Below are positions 35,990 through 45,534 of a DNA stretch of 64,000 bases, piece by piece (the stretch's first letter is position 1; the number at the start of each line of letters is the position of its first letter). The notes beneath the pieces are model-generated. The model worked only from the letters and a program-made list of their open reading frames with translations. It made no database searches and was not told where the DNA came from. Source of the DNA: UBA6059 sp964351595 (GTDB lineage: Bacteria; Bacteroidota; Bacteroidia; Cytophagales; Cyclobacteriaceae); assembly GCA_964351595.1 (NCBI GenBank), contig CAYGOT010000020.1, positions 1-64,000 of the forward strand. Direction: 5' to 3'. The position numbers and the translations under genes were made by a program.

Positions 35990-36662
35990 TTATTTTTTCA
36001 GTTATGTGCTTTGTTATAAATAGTTTAGTTTAAAAAGGCTGATAAATCAGCATCTTGAAAAAGTTCAATTGCGAGGCTCTACACCTTGCTGATGTTGTTT
36101 GAAGTTACCACACAACTAACTTTAGAACTTCCAATAATTTTGAACATCGCTCGGGTTGATAAATTTGAAACTCAAAAAACCACCCATCTTGCTGGTAGTT
36201 CATATTGTAGTTTATTTAATGAGCTTCCAGCTTTAATCATTGTGATGTGCGAAGTTCAAAATTGTTCTCTTTACTAGACTTACTGGTAGAAACATAATAA
36301 GGTTTCGGAAATATGACAAGTGAAGAGAACCCTACTTCGTGCGGTAATGTCGAGCTTATTTAGAATTGTACCTTGCCGCACTCCGGGCCTTGCTGATCAT
36401 TAGTGATTTCCCCTAGCAATATAAGAGTTATCCCTAGTCTATGCTAAGCATAACTACTTGATCTGTAAATCCTAAGACGAATATTGTAGAGTATGGATTG
36501 AAATATAGTTGTGTAACTAATGAATTGTTCTCTGCGGCTTGGATAATTGCACATATTTTAGAATATTTAAGGACAAAGCAGTGAATTCTTTATTCTTTGT
36601 TTTGTTCACTGAGTGTTTCAGTGCTTTTTGACCTAATAACCAGCTAGTAACTAATACCAAGA
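35990..36662. other. AT-rich intergenic region without a supported gene
   Basis: No convincing ORF is present; a plus-strand frame at 36086-36277 lacks a start context and family-like composition. Two -7-like boxes (TAATTTTG 36135-36142 and TAAATTTG 36160-36167) occur on the plus strand without a gene behind them. A 13-bp palindrome TATGCTAAGCATA lies at 36440-36452. The last 90 bases hold competing hairpins described separately. Confidence 0.5.
36575..36629 (+). promoter_or_regulatory. Leader with mutually exclusive hairpins, possible attenuator
   Basis: CAGTGAA (36579-36585) can pair with TTCACTG (36605-36611). CACTGA (36607-36612) can instead pair with TCAGTG (36618-36623), followed by CTTTTT, a weak terminator. 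The outer segments AAAGCAGTGAA and TTCAGTGCTTT (36617-36627) also pair at 10 of 11 positions. The start of the downstream gene lies 34 bases further on. Confidence 0.35.
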
Positions 36663-37472
36663 ATGGCCAACAATTTAGACCTGCGCGAACCAGAGGTTCT
36701 TGATATTCCCAAAGGATATAGAGCATATAAAATCAAAGGTGTCGATCACACGATCATTGCGAGGAAGGGAGGACCTACCGCGGATCAAATCAAAAATCAA
36801 GATTCCTATCTTGAATTGAGGAACAATCAAAAGGAGTTTGGGGTGGCTTCTATTTTGGCCAAGTCATTGCGAGACTCAATCCCTTCGGAGCTCTACAAGA
36901 TTTCTGAGAAGTACGTTTCGGGAAAATTGACTGCTCAATTCCGAAACTTAGCCAAGCTAGAAAAAGGTACGACCGGTACCAGGTCATTCATACTTAGTGA
37001 TCATGCCGGCGAACTTCAAGGTTTTGATTTTAATCCAGACAGCCCATTTCCAGAGGCATTTAGTGATCGCTTTTTCATAAGGGAAGGGTCGCATCGTGGA
37101 CATGCCATACTACATTTTCCAGAATTTATTCCTTCTCAGATGTTTAATGCACCTGAGGGTACTACCAACTTTAAAATCAGTGCACATATAGTTTCCCTTT
37201 CTGATTTCTACTTTGACGAGGAGGTAGGGGCATATTATCCAGCTAATCCTGAGTTTCAGGGCAAATTTGGATCCTTTGAAACACAGATGTTACCGTTATT
37301 GAATTTCCCGGTTCAGCCGATGACGGGTCAACTGTCTGTCAATCAGGGACGATCAGTTCCTATGAAGACTGGCATTTTCTTGATAATGGCAATTCGCTTC
37401 TTTAAGTATGCAGATTCGAAATTCGAACACCTCAATCATGGAAGCAGCATGCGCATTCTGCGCACATTCTAG
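36663..37472 (+). CDS. Bacteroidota-specific conserved hypothetical protein
   Basis: The 269-residue protein lacks a signal peptide. Its first half has the pattern ARKGGPTADQIKN, RNNQKEFGVASILAKSLRDS and RSFILSDHAGELQGFDFN, which I recognise as a family of 200-270-residue hypothetical proteins with no known function, frequent in Cytophagales and Flavobacteriia. The second half looks beta-rich. Its stop overlaps the convergent thioesterase stop (CTAG), so the two share an end. Confidence 0.65.
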   Translation: MANNLDLREPEVLDIPKGYRAYKIKGVDHTIIARKGGPTADQIKNQDSYLELRNNQKEFGVASILAKSLRDSIPSELYKISEKYVSGKLTAQFRNLAKLEKGTTGTRSFILSDHAGELQGFDFNPDSPFPEAFSDRFFIREGSHRGHAILHFPEFIPSQMFNAPEGTTNFKISAHIVSLSDFYFDEEVGAYYPANPEFQGKFGSFETQMLPLLNFPVQPMTGQLSVNQGRSVPMKTGIFLIMAIRFFKYADSKFEHLNHGSSMRILRTF

Positions 37473-37918
37473 ACGGGCACAGGCATCCTTGTTTTGATAA
37501 GATTGGAGGCTGCTTTAGCCAAGACCTTGTCGCCTTTTTTCAGCCAGGCTTCCATGTGAATGACGTTAGAACCTTTCCTGACAACTTGAGCCTCGCAGGT
37601 CACAATGTCACCTGTTTTCGCGCTAGCTAGAAAATCAACGTTGAGGTTGATAGAGGTAAACATAAACTCGTTATTCAAGGAGAAGACGGTTGCTCCCATC
37701 ACATCATCCAGCATCGTCGAGGCAATCCCTCCGTGCAGAATGGCTCCCGGATTCGTCATTTCCTGGCGTATTTCATATTCCCATGCAAGGTTTCCCTCTT
37801 CTGCCTTTATCAGTTTCCCATTGAGCCACCTTCCGATTGGTGACGGGCTATTGTTGGAAGTTTGACCAATATTCGCCTTGAAGAAGGCAAGCGCTTTATT
37901 CTCCATTTTTTTAATCAA
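37469..37918 (-). CDS. PaaI family hotdog-fold thioesterase
   Basis: The 149-residue protein has the PaaI-type hotdog signature PGAILHGGIASTMLDDVMGATVF near residues 53-75, with the usual His-Gly-Gly and Asp, and NLNVDFLASAKTGDIV near 91. Such enzymes hydrolyse acyl-CoA esters. It ends against the hypothetical protein gene on the other strand and is divergent from the oxygenase gene that follows. Confidence 0.87.
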   Translation of the reverse strand: MIKKMENKALAFFKANIGQTSNNSPSPIGRWLNGKLIKAEEGNLAWEYEIRQEMTNPGAILHGGIASTMLDDVMGATVFSLNNEFMFTSINLNVDFLASAKTGDIVTCEAQVVRKGSNVIHMEAWLKKGDKVLAKAASNLIKTRMPVPV

Positions 37919-37945
37919 TTAAAGACATTGTAGGTTATAAACTTA

Positions 37946-39031
37946 ATGAGTGAACTAAAATCATATGATCCGATACACCTGAGCCACATGCGTCAAGAAG
38001 GTGATGAGGTGGCCGATAACGTTGTTCGTAATTTATTTGAGATTGGATACAATCCCATGGTTGAACAGGAATACAATGCTTACCAGTTCAACGATCAACC
38101 GATTCCAACATCTTTTCCATCATCCTTGGTAGCGTATTTTGATCATCTCAAAAAACAAGCGCAAGGGATACCTGACGATAACTTGGTAGCCGGGCAAGCC
38201 TTTTTTGCGAAATATTCTCAAGAGCTTCTGGCCATCCTGGGGTTGCTGTCACTTCCATATTGCTATGCAGCGGCTGACGGTGCACAGGTATTATATAAGT
38301 CGAAACGCATCCGTCAGTCGCCGGAGAAGCGCCTACTGGAAACAGCAGCCTTCGTGTTTGACGTGTCTGAAGCGAATGCCTTCTTAAAAGGCGGGAAGGG
38401 CATTGTATCTGCTGGAAAAGTAAGACTAATGCATGCGGCCATCCGCTACCACATCGTTAAGTCGGGTCATTGGAGTGCGAGCTTTGGTACCCCAATTAAT
38501 CAAGAAGATATGGCGGGCACCAATCTGGCATTCTCGCTCATCGCTATCAGAGGTTTGCGCAAACTGGGTTATCAGGTCACGGTGGAGGAGGCTTGGAGTT
38601 TCATTGATATGTGGAATTCTATCGGTCGCTTTTTGGGTGTAGATGATACACTATTGCCGTCAGATACACGGGAGGCTTTTAACCTCGAGAAGGCCATTGC
38701 TAATCGTAACTTCAGAAAATCAAATGAGGGAGTTGAACTGACAAAAGCCCTTCATGACCACATGAGAATGAGTTTTTCTGATGCCAGCCCCATAGATCCT
38801 GCAGCAATTACTGCTTATTTGGTTGGCGACAAGGTGGCTCCAATGTTAGGTCTTGAGACCAGTACTATTCTGCCAAGATTGATGGAAGGCATCTCTGGTC
38901 TGAATGCCATCAAGTCGCTTTTGCGCCAAGATGGTGCGCAAAAATTGAAACAAGCGAAAAAATTATACGAGACTCAAATATCAGGTAAGACCCTTGAGCC
39001 GTTCAGATTATTGAATAATCTTACGGATTAG
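37946..39031 (+). CDS. Oxygenase MpaB family protein (DUF2236, latex-clearing-protein type)
   Basis: The 361-residue all-helical protein has GKVRLMHAAIRYH near residue 157, where the His residues fit the haem-binding region of MpaB / rubber oxygenase Lcp proteins, and GTPINQEDMAGTN near 180. The family uses haem b to cleave double bonds or acts as an uncharacterised oxygenase. No signal peptide is visible. The physiological substrate is unknown. Confidence 0.8.
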   Translation: MSELKSYDPIHLSHMRQEGDEVADNVVRNLFEIGYNPMVEQEYNAYQFNDQPIPTSFPSSLVAYFDHLKKQAQGIPDDNLVAGQAFFAKYSQELLAILGLLSLPYCYAAADGAQVLYKSKRIRQSPEKRLLETAAFVFDVSEANAFLKGGKGIVSAGKVRLMHAAIRYHIVKSGHWSASFGTPINQEDMAGTNLAFSLIAIRGLRKLGYQVTVEEAWSFIDMWNSIGRFLGVDDTLLPSDTREAFNLEKAIANRNFRKSNEGVELTKALHDHMRMSFSDASPIDPAAITAYLVGDKVAPMLGLETSTILPRLMEGISGLNAIKSLLRQDGAQKLKQAKKLYETQISGKTLEPFRLLNNLTD

Positions 39032-39058
39032 TTAACTTCCTTCTGAGGGTCAGACTTA

Positions 39059-40255
39059 ATGTTCAAATTCCTAATTAGCAGTATTCTGCCGTTTTTAGTG
39101 CCAATGATCGGGACTGCACAAAACCTTGTGGCTAACTATAGCTTCGAGGATTTTCGCATTTGTCCCACTACGCTTGACCAGCTCCGATTCACTCGGTACT
39201 GGATGGGGTTTGGTACAGCCGACCCATCACCTGATCTCTTCAATCGATGTGCAGAACGTGGGCAGATGGGTGTTCCCTTCAACTATTTTGGTGAGCAGGA
39301 GCCTAAGACTGGTGATGGGTATGTAGGCATGATCAACTATCTGAAGTCTAAGAGTGGGAAGAGCTGGAAGCTGAAGTCAAACCATCGAGAGTTTCTCGTC
39401 ACCAACTTACTTAAGCCACTGGAAAAGGATAAGGAGTATTACCTGGAGATGTCAGTAAGCTTAGCAGAAAACTGTGAGTACGCCCTTAATAATATGGGTA
39501 TGCTTTTGTCAAAGAGCGCACCACCCATAGATTGGATGCCTATTGAGTATGCCTATTTCAAGCCCCAGATCATAAGTGACCCATCCAAACCGCTAGACAA
39601 TACCAATGAGTGGATGACGATCTCCGGGACCTACACGGCTGAGGGTGGAGAGTCAGTGCTCACCATTGGAAACTTCGACGCAGATAAAGTGACCACCATT
39701 ACCAAAAATGGCAAGGGTCAAAATTTGTTTGCGCAAACCATGGAGGTGCCTAAGAAGGACAGACCTATGATCTCTTATTACTTTATCGATGACGTCATTG
39801 TCAGGCCTGTAATCCCTGAGGAGCCCATATTCGTGGCAGACGTCACACAAGATCTTCCTCCCGCACCGGCACCTATCAAGTCAGAGTATTTTGGGGACAT
39901 AGCCGAAGGGGATAAAATCGTTTTGGACAACATCTATTTTGAGTTTGATCAGTCGGTATTGCTTCCTGCATCTTATGATGAACTCAATGAGTTGGGAAGG
40001 TTTCTGGTTCAAAATCCTGAGGTGCGGATCAGGATATCTGGTCACACCGACAACATAGGAACAGCCGAGTACAACTTTCGACTTTCTCAGGACAGAGCAG
40101 CTGCCGTAGTGAGCTACCTATCGGTAAATGGCATAGAGCTGGAGCGACTGGAGTCTCGCGGTTTTGGCAGTGAGTACCCCGTCGACACTAACGATACCGA
40201 CGAAGGGCGTTCGAAAAACCGTAGAGTGGAATTCGAGATTATTAGTGCGAATTGA
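39059..40255 (+). CDS. OmpA family outer-membrane protein
   Basis: The 398-residue protein has a signal peptide (ending near GTAQ, residue 21), a beta-sandwich-like N-terminal domain (NLVANYSFEDFRICPTT onward, about 22-250) and a C-terminal OmpA domain (about 285-395) with YFEFDQSVLLPASYDEL and RISGHTDNIGTAEYNFRLS, which binds peptidoglycan. The N-terminal half is found in Bacteroidota and may be a ligand- or glycan-binding module. It starts 27 bases after the oxygenase gene. Confidence 0.87.
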   Translation: MFKFLISSILPFLVPMIGTAQNLVANYSFEDFRICPTTLDQLRFTRYWMGFGTADPSPDLFNRCAERGQMGVPFNYFGEQEPKTGDGYVGMINYLKSKSGKSWKLKSNHREFLVTNLLKPLEKDKEYYLEMSVSLAENCEYALNNMGMLLSKSAPPIDWMPIEYAYFKPQIISDPSKPLDNTNEWMTISGTYTAEGGESVLTIGNFDADKVTTITKNGKGQNLFAQTMEVPKKDRPMISYYFIDDVIVRPVIPEEPIFVADVTQDLPPAPAPIKSEYFGDIAEGDKIVLDNIYFEFDQSVLLPASYDELNELGRFLVQNPEVRIRISGHTDNIGTAEYNFRLSQDRAAAVVSYLSVNGIELERLESRGFGSEYPVDTNDTDEGRSKNRRVEFEIISAN

Positions 40256-40323
40256 CCGCTCGTAATAAGAGTCTTGACTGATGGCTGGAATGTTCCGAGT
40301 TTCTAATTTCAAATGCGACTAAC

Positions 40324-42048
40324 ATGAAAAGACTTCTACTTCTAATTTCAGCTACTTTTTTTACTTATAGCTTATGGGCCCAGTCCTATGACCTGGTGAT
40401 ACTAAATGGAATGGTCATGGACGGTTCGGGCAATCCCTGGTACTACCAGGACTTGGGTATCAAGGATGGCAAGATTGTCAAGTTGGGGCTCCTTAAGGAG
40501 TCAGACGGGAAAGAGAGTATTAATGCGAAGGGAAAAATCGTGTCTCCCGGATTTATTGATATCCATTCTCATGCTGACGGCAATCAAGGTGATGTCAATG
40601 GCATCAGAAAAGATCATCCCATGATGAAGGCAGCCCACAACCTCGTCATGCAAGGAATAACGACCGTAGTGGTCAATCATGATGGCAGGAGTCCTGAGTC
40701 TATAGCTGATCAGATAGCTCAGCTTGAGCGACAAGGTCATGGACCCAATGTCGCGGTGATGGTTGGACACAATAGCATCCGATATAGAGCCCTGGGGGAA
40801 GACTTCAGGCGCCTGGCAACACCAGAAGAAATTAAGAATATGCAGCGCCAGATTATCGAAGGGATGAAAGCCGGGGCATATGGCCTGAGTGCAGGTCTGG
40901 AGTATGTGCCTGGCAGATGGTCGAATACCGAAGAAGTGATAAGCCTAGTGAGTACGGTCAAACCGTGGGGAGGTGTCTACATCGTGCATGAGCGGGCCTC
41001 TGGTTCTGATCCCATGTGGTTTTTACCTAGCCGCGATATGCAGAAAACTACCATGCTGGAAAACATCGAGGAGGTTATTGCGGTAGCGGAAGCCACTGGA
41101 GTAACCTCAAGCGCAACCCACGTGAAAGTGAAAGGAGCGGACTATTGGGGAGTATCTACTGCCATTGTCAACCTTATCCAAACTGCAAGAAACCGTGGCG
41201 TAGATGTCTGGGCAGATCAATATCCATACAATACTACAGGCACGGACGGTAACACCGAGCTTATTCCCGGATGGGCGATAGAGAGAGACCGCTGGCGGTC
41301 AAGCCTCACAGGTAGCTCCGATGACAATACCGGCCCTGAGACTACCTTCAAAGATGCACTAACCAAAGTGCTCGAAGATGATGACCAAAGTGCGCAATTG
41401 TTTCTGGATGTTAAGAGGGAAATTGAGCGTCGCGGGGGCCCGGAAAACATTATTGTCTTTGACTATCCTGATGAGTCCTTCATCGGCAAATCCATACTGC
41501 AATTATCTCAGGAATTAGATATATCATTAGTCGAGGTGGCGGTTAAGCTGCAGCGTGAAGGTTACCCCGACAGACCCGGTGGCGCCAGGTTGCGAGGCTT
41601 TTCCCTATCGGAAATGGATATTGAAATCCTCGCACAGGCGCCATGGTTGATCACCACCACCGATGCGGGTATTTCGCCTCCTGAAAATCCTCCGGTGCAC
41701 GCCAGATACTATGGCACCTATCCTCGGAAGATCGCCCACTACGCAAAAAATAGAGGTGTGATCTCAGTGGAGCATGCGGTGAGATCATCTACCAGCCTAC
41801 CTGCGCAATTCATGGGCTTCAAAGATCGGGGCATGATCAAGGAGGGTTATGCAGCGGATATAGTGATCTTTGATCTTGAGGATATCGAAGACAAAGCTAC
41901 TTTCGTCAACCCACACCAATACCCCGATGGTATTGAGCAAGTGTTGATAGGAGGTGAGTACATGGTCAAAGATGGGAAGCTGACAGAGAATTTACCCGGT
42001 AGGGTGCTTAAGAACACCGAGAGCTTCCGATATTTGGGTGGACTGTAA
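40324..42048 (+). CDS. Exported D-aminoacylase-like amidohydrolase
   Basis: The 574-residue protein has a signal peptide (to about residue 20) and the amidohydrolase fold of N-acyl-D-amino-acid deacylases: PGFIDIHSHADGN near residues 75-87 holds metal-binding histidines, ITTVVVNHDG and SSATHVKVKG follow, and VEHAVRSSTSLPAQFMGFKDRG marks the C-terminal active-site region. It is expected to hydrolyse N-acylated D-amino acids or related amides in the periplasm. DUF2721 follows 9 bases later. Confidence 0.88.
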   Translation: MKRLLLLISATFFTYSLWAQSYDLVILNGMVMDGSGNPWYYQDLGIKDGKIVKLGLLKESDGKESINAKGKIVSPGFIDIHSHADGNQGDVNGIRKDHPMMKAAHNLVMQGITTVVVNHDGRSPESIADQIAQLERQGHGPNVAVMVGHNSIRYRALGEDFRRLATPEEIKNMQRQIIEGMKAGAYGLSAGLEYVPGRWSNTEEVISLVSTVKPWGGVYIVHERASGSDPMWFLPSRDMQKTTMLENIEEVIAVAEATGVTSSATHVKVKGADYWGVSTAIVNLIQTARNRGVDVWADQYPYNTTGTDGNTELIPGWAIERDRWRSSLTGSSDDNTGPETTFKDALTKVLEDDDQSAQLFLDVKREIERRGGPENIIVFDYPDESFIGKSILQLSQELDISLVEVAVKLQREGYPDRPGGARLRGFSLSEMDIEILAQAPWLITTTDAGISPPENPPVHARYYGTYPRKIAHYAKNRGVISVEHAVRSSTSLPAQFMGFKDRGMIKEGYAADIVIFDLEDIEDKATFVNPHQYPDGIEQVLIGGEYMVKDGKLTENLPGRVLKNTESFRYLGGL

Positions 42049-42057
42049 CACACCACT

Positions 42058-42459
42058 ATGGATATCGGCATTTCTACACCGGCACTACTTTTTCCGGCCA
42101 TCACACTGCTATTGTTGGCATACACCAATCGATTTTTGGCAATTGCCAGCCTGATCAGAAGCCTGCACAAACGCCATCAAGAGCAACCAAGTCATGCCTA
42201 TGTCGTACAACAGATCGCCAACCTAAGGCTCAGAATGGATTTAATCCGGTATATGCAGGCTGCCGGGATTTTGAGTTTTGTAGGATGTGTGCTGTCGATC
42301 TTCTCCCTGTTTCTTGGCCTGGAGACAGAAGGCTATCTGGCCTTTGGTGCTAGCCTTGTGCTACTACTGATCTCCCTTTTTCTGAGTTTTTATGAGACAC
42401 AGATCTCCACTAAGGCCCTCAACTACGAGTTGCGCGACATGGAAGAGCCCAAGTCTTAA
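42058..42459 (+). CDS. DUF2721 membrane protein
   Basis: The 133-residue protein has three membrane helices (about 7-30, 68-88 and 93-114) separated by a basic cytoplasmic loop (RSLHKRHQEQ), the layout of DUF2721. Its function is unknown. It lies directly behind the amidohydrolase and just upstream of the second PadR operator. Confidence 0.75.
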   Translation: MDIGISTPALLFPAITLLLLAYTNRFLAIASLIRSLHKRHQEQPSHAYVVQQIANLRLRMDLIRYMQAAGILSFVGCVLSIFSLFLGLETEGYLAFGASLVLLLISLFLSFYETQISTKALNYELRDMEEPKS

Positions 42460-42466
42460 GTATTAT

Positions 42467-42525
42467 TTTCGTATATGTAGAACATACTTCTGCGCGTTCC
42501 GTATATTTGTTCTACATATACGAAA
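42467..42525. promoter_or_regulatory. Long perfect inverted repeat, candidate operator of the second PadR/permease module
   Basis: TTTCGTATATGTAGAACA (42467-42484) and TGTTCTACATATACGAAA (42508-42525) are perfect 18-bp reverse complements separated by 23 bases; arm starts are 41 bp apart. TATATTTG (42502-42509) is an exact -7 element that runs into the right arm, so a bound protein would cover the promoter. The padR start codon follows at 42537. The arrangement matches the first module at 7937, while the arm sequence is different. Confidence 0.8.
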
Positions 42526-42536
42526 TAGATGCACAT

Positions 42537-42881
42537 ATGAAAGGTACACATCTTGGCGAGTTTGAAGAGATTATACTCCTGCTGGTAGGAGTATTGCAGG
42601 ACAATGCCTACGGCTTGGCACTCGTCGATGCTTTTGAGCAACAAGCGGGTAGGCGTGTAGCTATCGGAGCTGTCCACTCGGCACTCAGTCGCCTATCGGA
42701 AAAAGGCTTTTTGGAATCGGAGATGACAGGAGCTACGACTGAGCGTGGGGGTCGTCGTAAACGGATATTCACCATCACCGCCACAGGAAAACATGCGCTG
42801 GTTAACGCACGGGATCTAAGGGTATCACTGTGGCAGCAAATCCCTGATTTATCTTTAGGACGACTTTCGTTTGATGTTTGA
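42537..42881 (+). CDS. PadR family transcriptional regulator (second copy)
   Basis: From ATG 42537 this is a 114-residue winged helix: MKGTHLGEFEEIILLLVGVL, VAIGAVHSALSRLSEKGFL and ERGGRRKRIFTIT. It is a paralogue of the PadR at 8049 with the same start and the same coupling to a permease, here by an 8-base overlap. It likely represses its operon through the 18-bp inverted repeat. The in-frame extension upstream of ATG 42537 overlaps the operator arm and is rejected. Confidence 0.9.
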   Translation: MKGTHLGEFEEIILLLVGVLQDNAYGLALVDAFEQQAGRRVAIGAVHSALSRLSEKGFLESEMTGATTERGGRRKRIFTITATGKHALVNARDLRVSLWQQIPDLSLGRLSFDV

Positions 42882-45522
42882 ACATCGCGAGCCACCGAAA
42901 TGGGCTGATCGCTTATTAGAATTTTTTGTCAAGGGCGATCTTCTGGAAGAAATACAAGGTGATCTCTTTGAATACTACCAGCGACTCGGTGATCTCCCCC
43001 AGTGGAGATCCAAATGGATCTATGCTTATCATGTCATTCATTTTTTGCGACCCTTCGCACTCAAGAAATTAAGTCAAAACTCAAATAATCTAATCATGTT
43101 AAAATTCAACCTGATGATTGCCTGGCGCAATCTGCTCAAGCATAAGTTCTATTCTGCGATCAACATCATGGGCTTGGCTATTGGACTGGCCAGTGCCATT
43201 TATATCGCCTTGTATGTCTACGATGAGCTCAGCTATGATGCGCATTTCGAAAACTCTGAACGAATCGTGCGAGTGGCTTCTGAGCTAGCTCTGGGGGATA
43301 ATTACTGGCATATGGTAGTCAGCCCTGATCCATTAGCAGCCGCATTCAAATCAGAGTTTCCTGAGATTGAAAAATCCGCGCGTTTCCGCAATACAGCGTC
43401 ACTGTTGGTGAAGAAAAATGCTGAGGTCGTTAAACTCAATGATGTGATGTTTACTGATCAGGAGATGTTGGAAATCTTTAAGTTTGATGTAGTGTATGGG
43501 GATTTGAAAGAAGCGCTTTCAGACCCAACTTCCGCTGTGCTTACACTTAGTTCCGCCAGAAAGCTTTTTGGAGATCGAAATCCTGTTGGTCAGTCTTTTG
43601 TGACGCTTGAGAATAATGCATACCAGATCTCTGCGGTAGTCAAGGAACTTCCTGACCAGACACATTTCCATTTTGACGTCCTAATATCTATGGTAGGTAA
43701 CCCTCGCGCAAACAAAGGCATTTGGCTGTCTAATAATTTCCATACCTACATGCTGCTCAAGGAAGGGGTGCTCAAGGAGAGTCTGGAGGCAAAGTTCCCT
43801 TCAGTATATGAGAAGTACTTCGGCCCTCAGCTTCAAGAGTATGCTGGGATCTCCTACGAGCAGGCCTTGAGTAACGGAGGTTTGATCCGTTACCATCTAC
43901 AACCCATAGAAGATATTCATCTCAAGTCACATTTGGATATTGAACTGGAACCTAACTCAAGAATCGAGTATGTCTACCTTTTCACTGCCATCGGTATTTT
44001 CCTCGTAATCATTGCTTCAATCAACTTTATCAATATCTCAACGGCAAGAGCCTCTACCCGTGCCAAAGAAATAGGAGTTAAGAAAGTGATGGGAAGTGTC
44101 AGAGGAGACTTAATTGCTCAATTCTTAACAGAATCTGTTTTTCAGGCTTTGATCGCCGCAGTATTAGCAATGATTATAGTGGCTGTATTCTTGCCCTTTT
44201 TCAATGCTTTCGTAGACAAGGAGCTGATCGACCCCATATTTGGTGAACAATCCTTGTGGTGGAAGGTAGTATTTGCAGCATTCGGAATCGGTTTGTTAGC
44301 AGGTATTTATCCCTCACTTTATCTATCAGCCTTCAAACCTGTAGATATCATGAAAGGGAAAACTTCTAAGACTGGACGTAAATCCATGTTCAGAAACGTA
44401 TTAGTGGTATTCCAATTTGGAACTTCTTTAGTCCTAATTATTGGTACACTGACAGTTTACAATCAACTGAACCACATTAAAAATCAGGATCTTGGCTATA
44501 ATCGCGATCAGGTAATATTGATTGAGAACTCCCATAGTTTGGGTAGTTCTGTTGAAGGTTTTAAAGAAAGCCTGCTTAGTATTCCAGAAGTAGATGCTGT
44601 TACGAATACTGGAAACGTACCGTCAGGTTCCTCTAGTTCTGATTCGACCTTTGAGCCTGTTGGAGCGGGTAATGTAGACGACCCTGTCTCTTTACAGATA
44701 TGGAGTGCTGATCCATCATATTTTAACACTTTCGGGATGGAGATCATTGACGGGAGAGCATTCGAATACGGGCGTCCGGCAGATTCTAGTGCGATTATTC
44801 TCAACGAAACGGCGGCTTTAAAGATGGGCCTTGAAGAACCTGTTGGAAAGAAAGTCCGTGTCTTCGGGGATTTTGTTGTTGCGGGTAGGTGGGAATTCAC
44901 AGTAATAGGTATAGTGAAAGACTTTAATTACAAATCGTTGCACCAGGAGGTTGGGCCAATGGGGCTTTATCTGCAACCCAATGCCGGTTATTATACGGCG
45001 GTTAAAACGAAAAGTGCCGACTACCCACATTTGATTAATCGGATTGAAGCTAGTTGGGATAAGTTTGCTCCTTCGATGGGATTTAGCTATCAGTTTTTGG
45101 ACACTATATTCGACGAGCAATACAAGGCTGAAGAACGATTGGGTGAGATTTTCCTGGTTTTCGCATCTCTGGCTATGTTTATAGGATGCCTGGGGCTTTT
45201 TGGCTTGTCAGCCTATACTGCTGAGCAGCGAAGAAAGGAGATAGGAGTAAGAAAGGTACTTGGAGCCAGTACCTCTGGCCTCATTCTTCTTTTACTTGGA
45301 GATTTCACTAAGCTACTGATCATTGCTATTATTATGGCCATTCCAGTATCGTGGTTTGCGATGAACAGTTGGCTGGAGGACTTTGCCTATCGTGTGAGTC
45401 TGGGCCCAGGCATTTTCTTATTAGGAAGCTTAGTAGCAATGATTGTTGCTTGGCTGACAGTGAGCTATCAATCGACCATTGCCGCAAGGGCCAATCCATC
45501 TGAGAACCTAAAATACGAATAG
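42874..45522 (+). CDS. FtsX-like ABC transporter permease with prefix domain (second copy)
   Basis: The 882-residue protein opens with the prefix segment EPPKWADRLLEFF and LLEEIQGDLFEYYQ, then MLKFNLMIAWRNLLKHKFYSA begins the MacB-type core near residue 75. It repeats the two-halved layout: membrane helix, periplasmic domain and a helix cluster, with RAKEIGVKKVMGS and RRKEIGVRKVLGA as matching coupling segments. It is a paralogue of the 8384 gene. No ATPase partner lies nearby. It may be transcribed into the barrel and serine-hydrolase-like genes downstream. Confidence 0.88.
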   Translation: MFEHREPPKWADRLLEFFVKGDLLEEIQGDLFEYYQRLGDLPQWRSKWIYAYHVIHFLRPFALKKLSQNSNNLIMLKFNLMIAWRNLLKHKFYSAINIMGLAIGLASAIYIALYVYDELSYDAHFENSERIVRVASELALGDNYWHMVVSPDPLAAAFKSEFPEIEKSARFRNTASLLVKKNAEVVKLNDVMFTDQEMLEIFKFDVVYGDLKEALSDPTSAVLTLSSARKLFGDRNPVGQSFVTLENNAYQISAVVKELPDQTHFHFDVLISMVGNPRANKGIWLSNNFHTYMLLKEGVLKESLEAKFPSVYEKYFGPQLQEYAGISYEQALSNGGLIRYHLQPIEDIHLKSHLDIELEPNSRIEYVYLFTAIGIFLVIIASINFINISTARASTRAKEIGVKKVMGSVRGDLIAQFLTESVFQALIAAVLAMIIVAVFLPFFNAFVDKELIDPIFGEQSLWWKVVFAAFGIGLLAGIYPSLYLSAFKPVDIMKGKTSKTGRKSMFRNVLVVFQFGTSLVLIIGTLTVYNQLNHIKNQDLGYNRDQVILIENSHSLGSSVEGFKESLLSIPEVDAVTNTGNVPSGSSSSDSTFEPVGAGNVDDPVSLQIWSADPSYFNTFGMEIIDGRAFEYGRPADSSAIILNETAALKMGLEEPVGKKVRVFGDFVVAGRWEFTVIGIVKDFNYKSLHQEVGPMGLYLQPNAGYYTAVKTKSADYPHLINRIEASWDKFAPSMGFSYQFLDTIFDEQYKAEERLGEIFLVFASLAMFIGCLGLFGLSAYTAEQRRKEIGVRKVLGASTSGLILLLLGDFTKLLIIAIIMAIPVSWFAMNSWLEDFAYRVSLGPGIFLLGSLVAMIVAWLTVSYQSTIAARANPSENLKYE

Positions 45523-45534
45523 AAGATCGTTAAG

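Noticed and set aside
36086..36277. 63-codon plus-strand frame in the AT-rich gap
   Set aside because: A -7-like box lies inside it, not before it, and nothing else supports it.
36440..36452. Palindrome TATGCTAAGCATA
   Set aside because: Too short and isolated; no gene or promoter is close enough to give it a role.
29600..40255. The two OmpA proteins as a recent duplication
   Set aside because: Only the OmpA domain is shared; the N-terminal halves (PD40 propeller versus beta-sandwich) differ completely.
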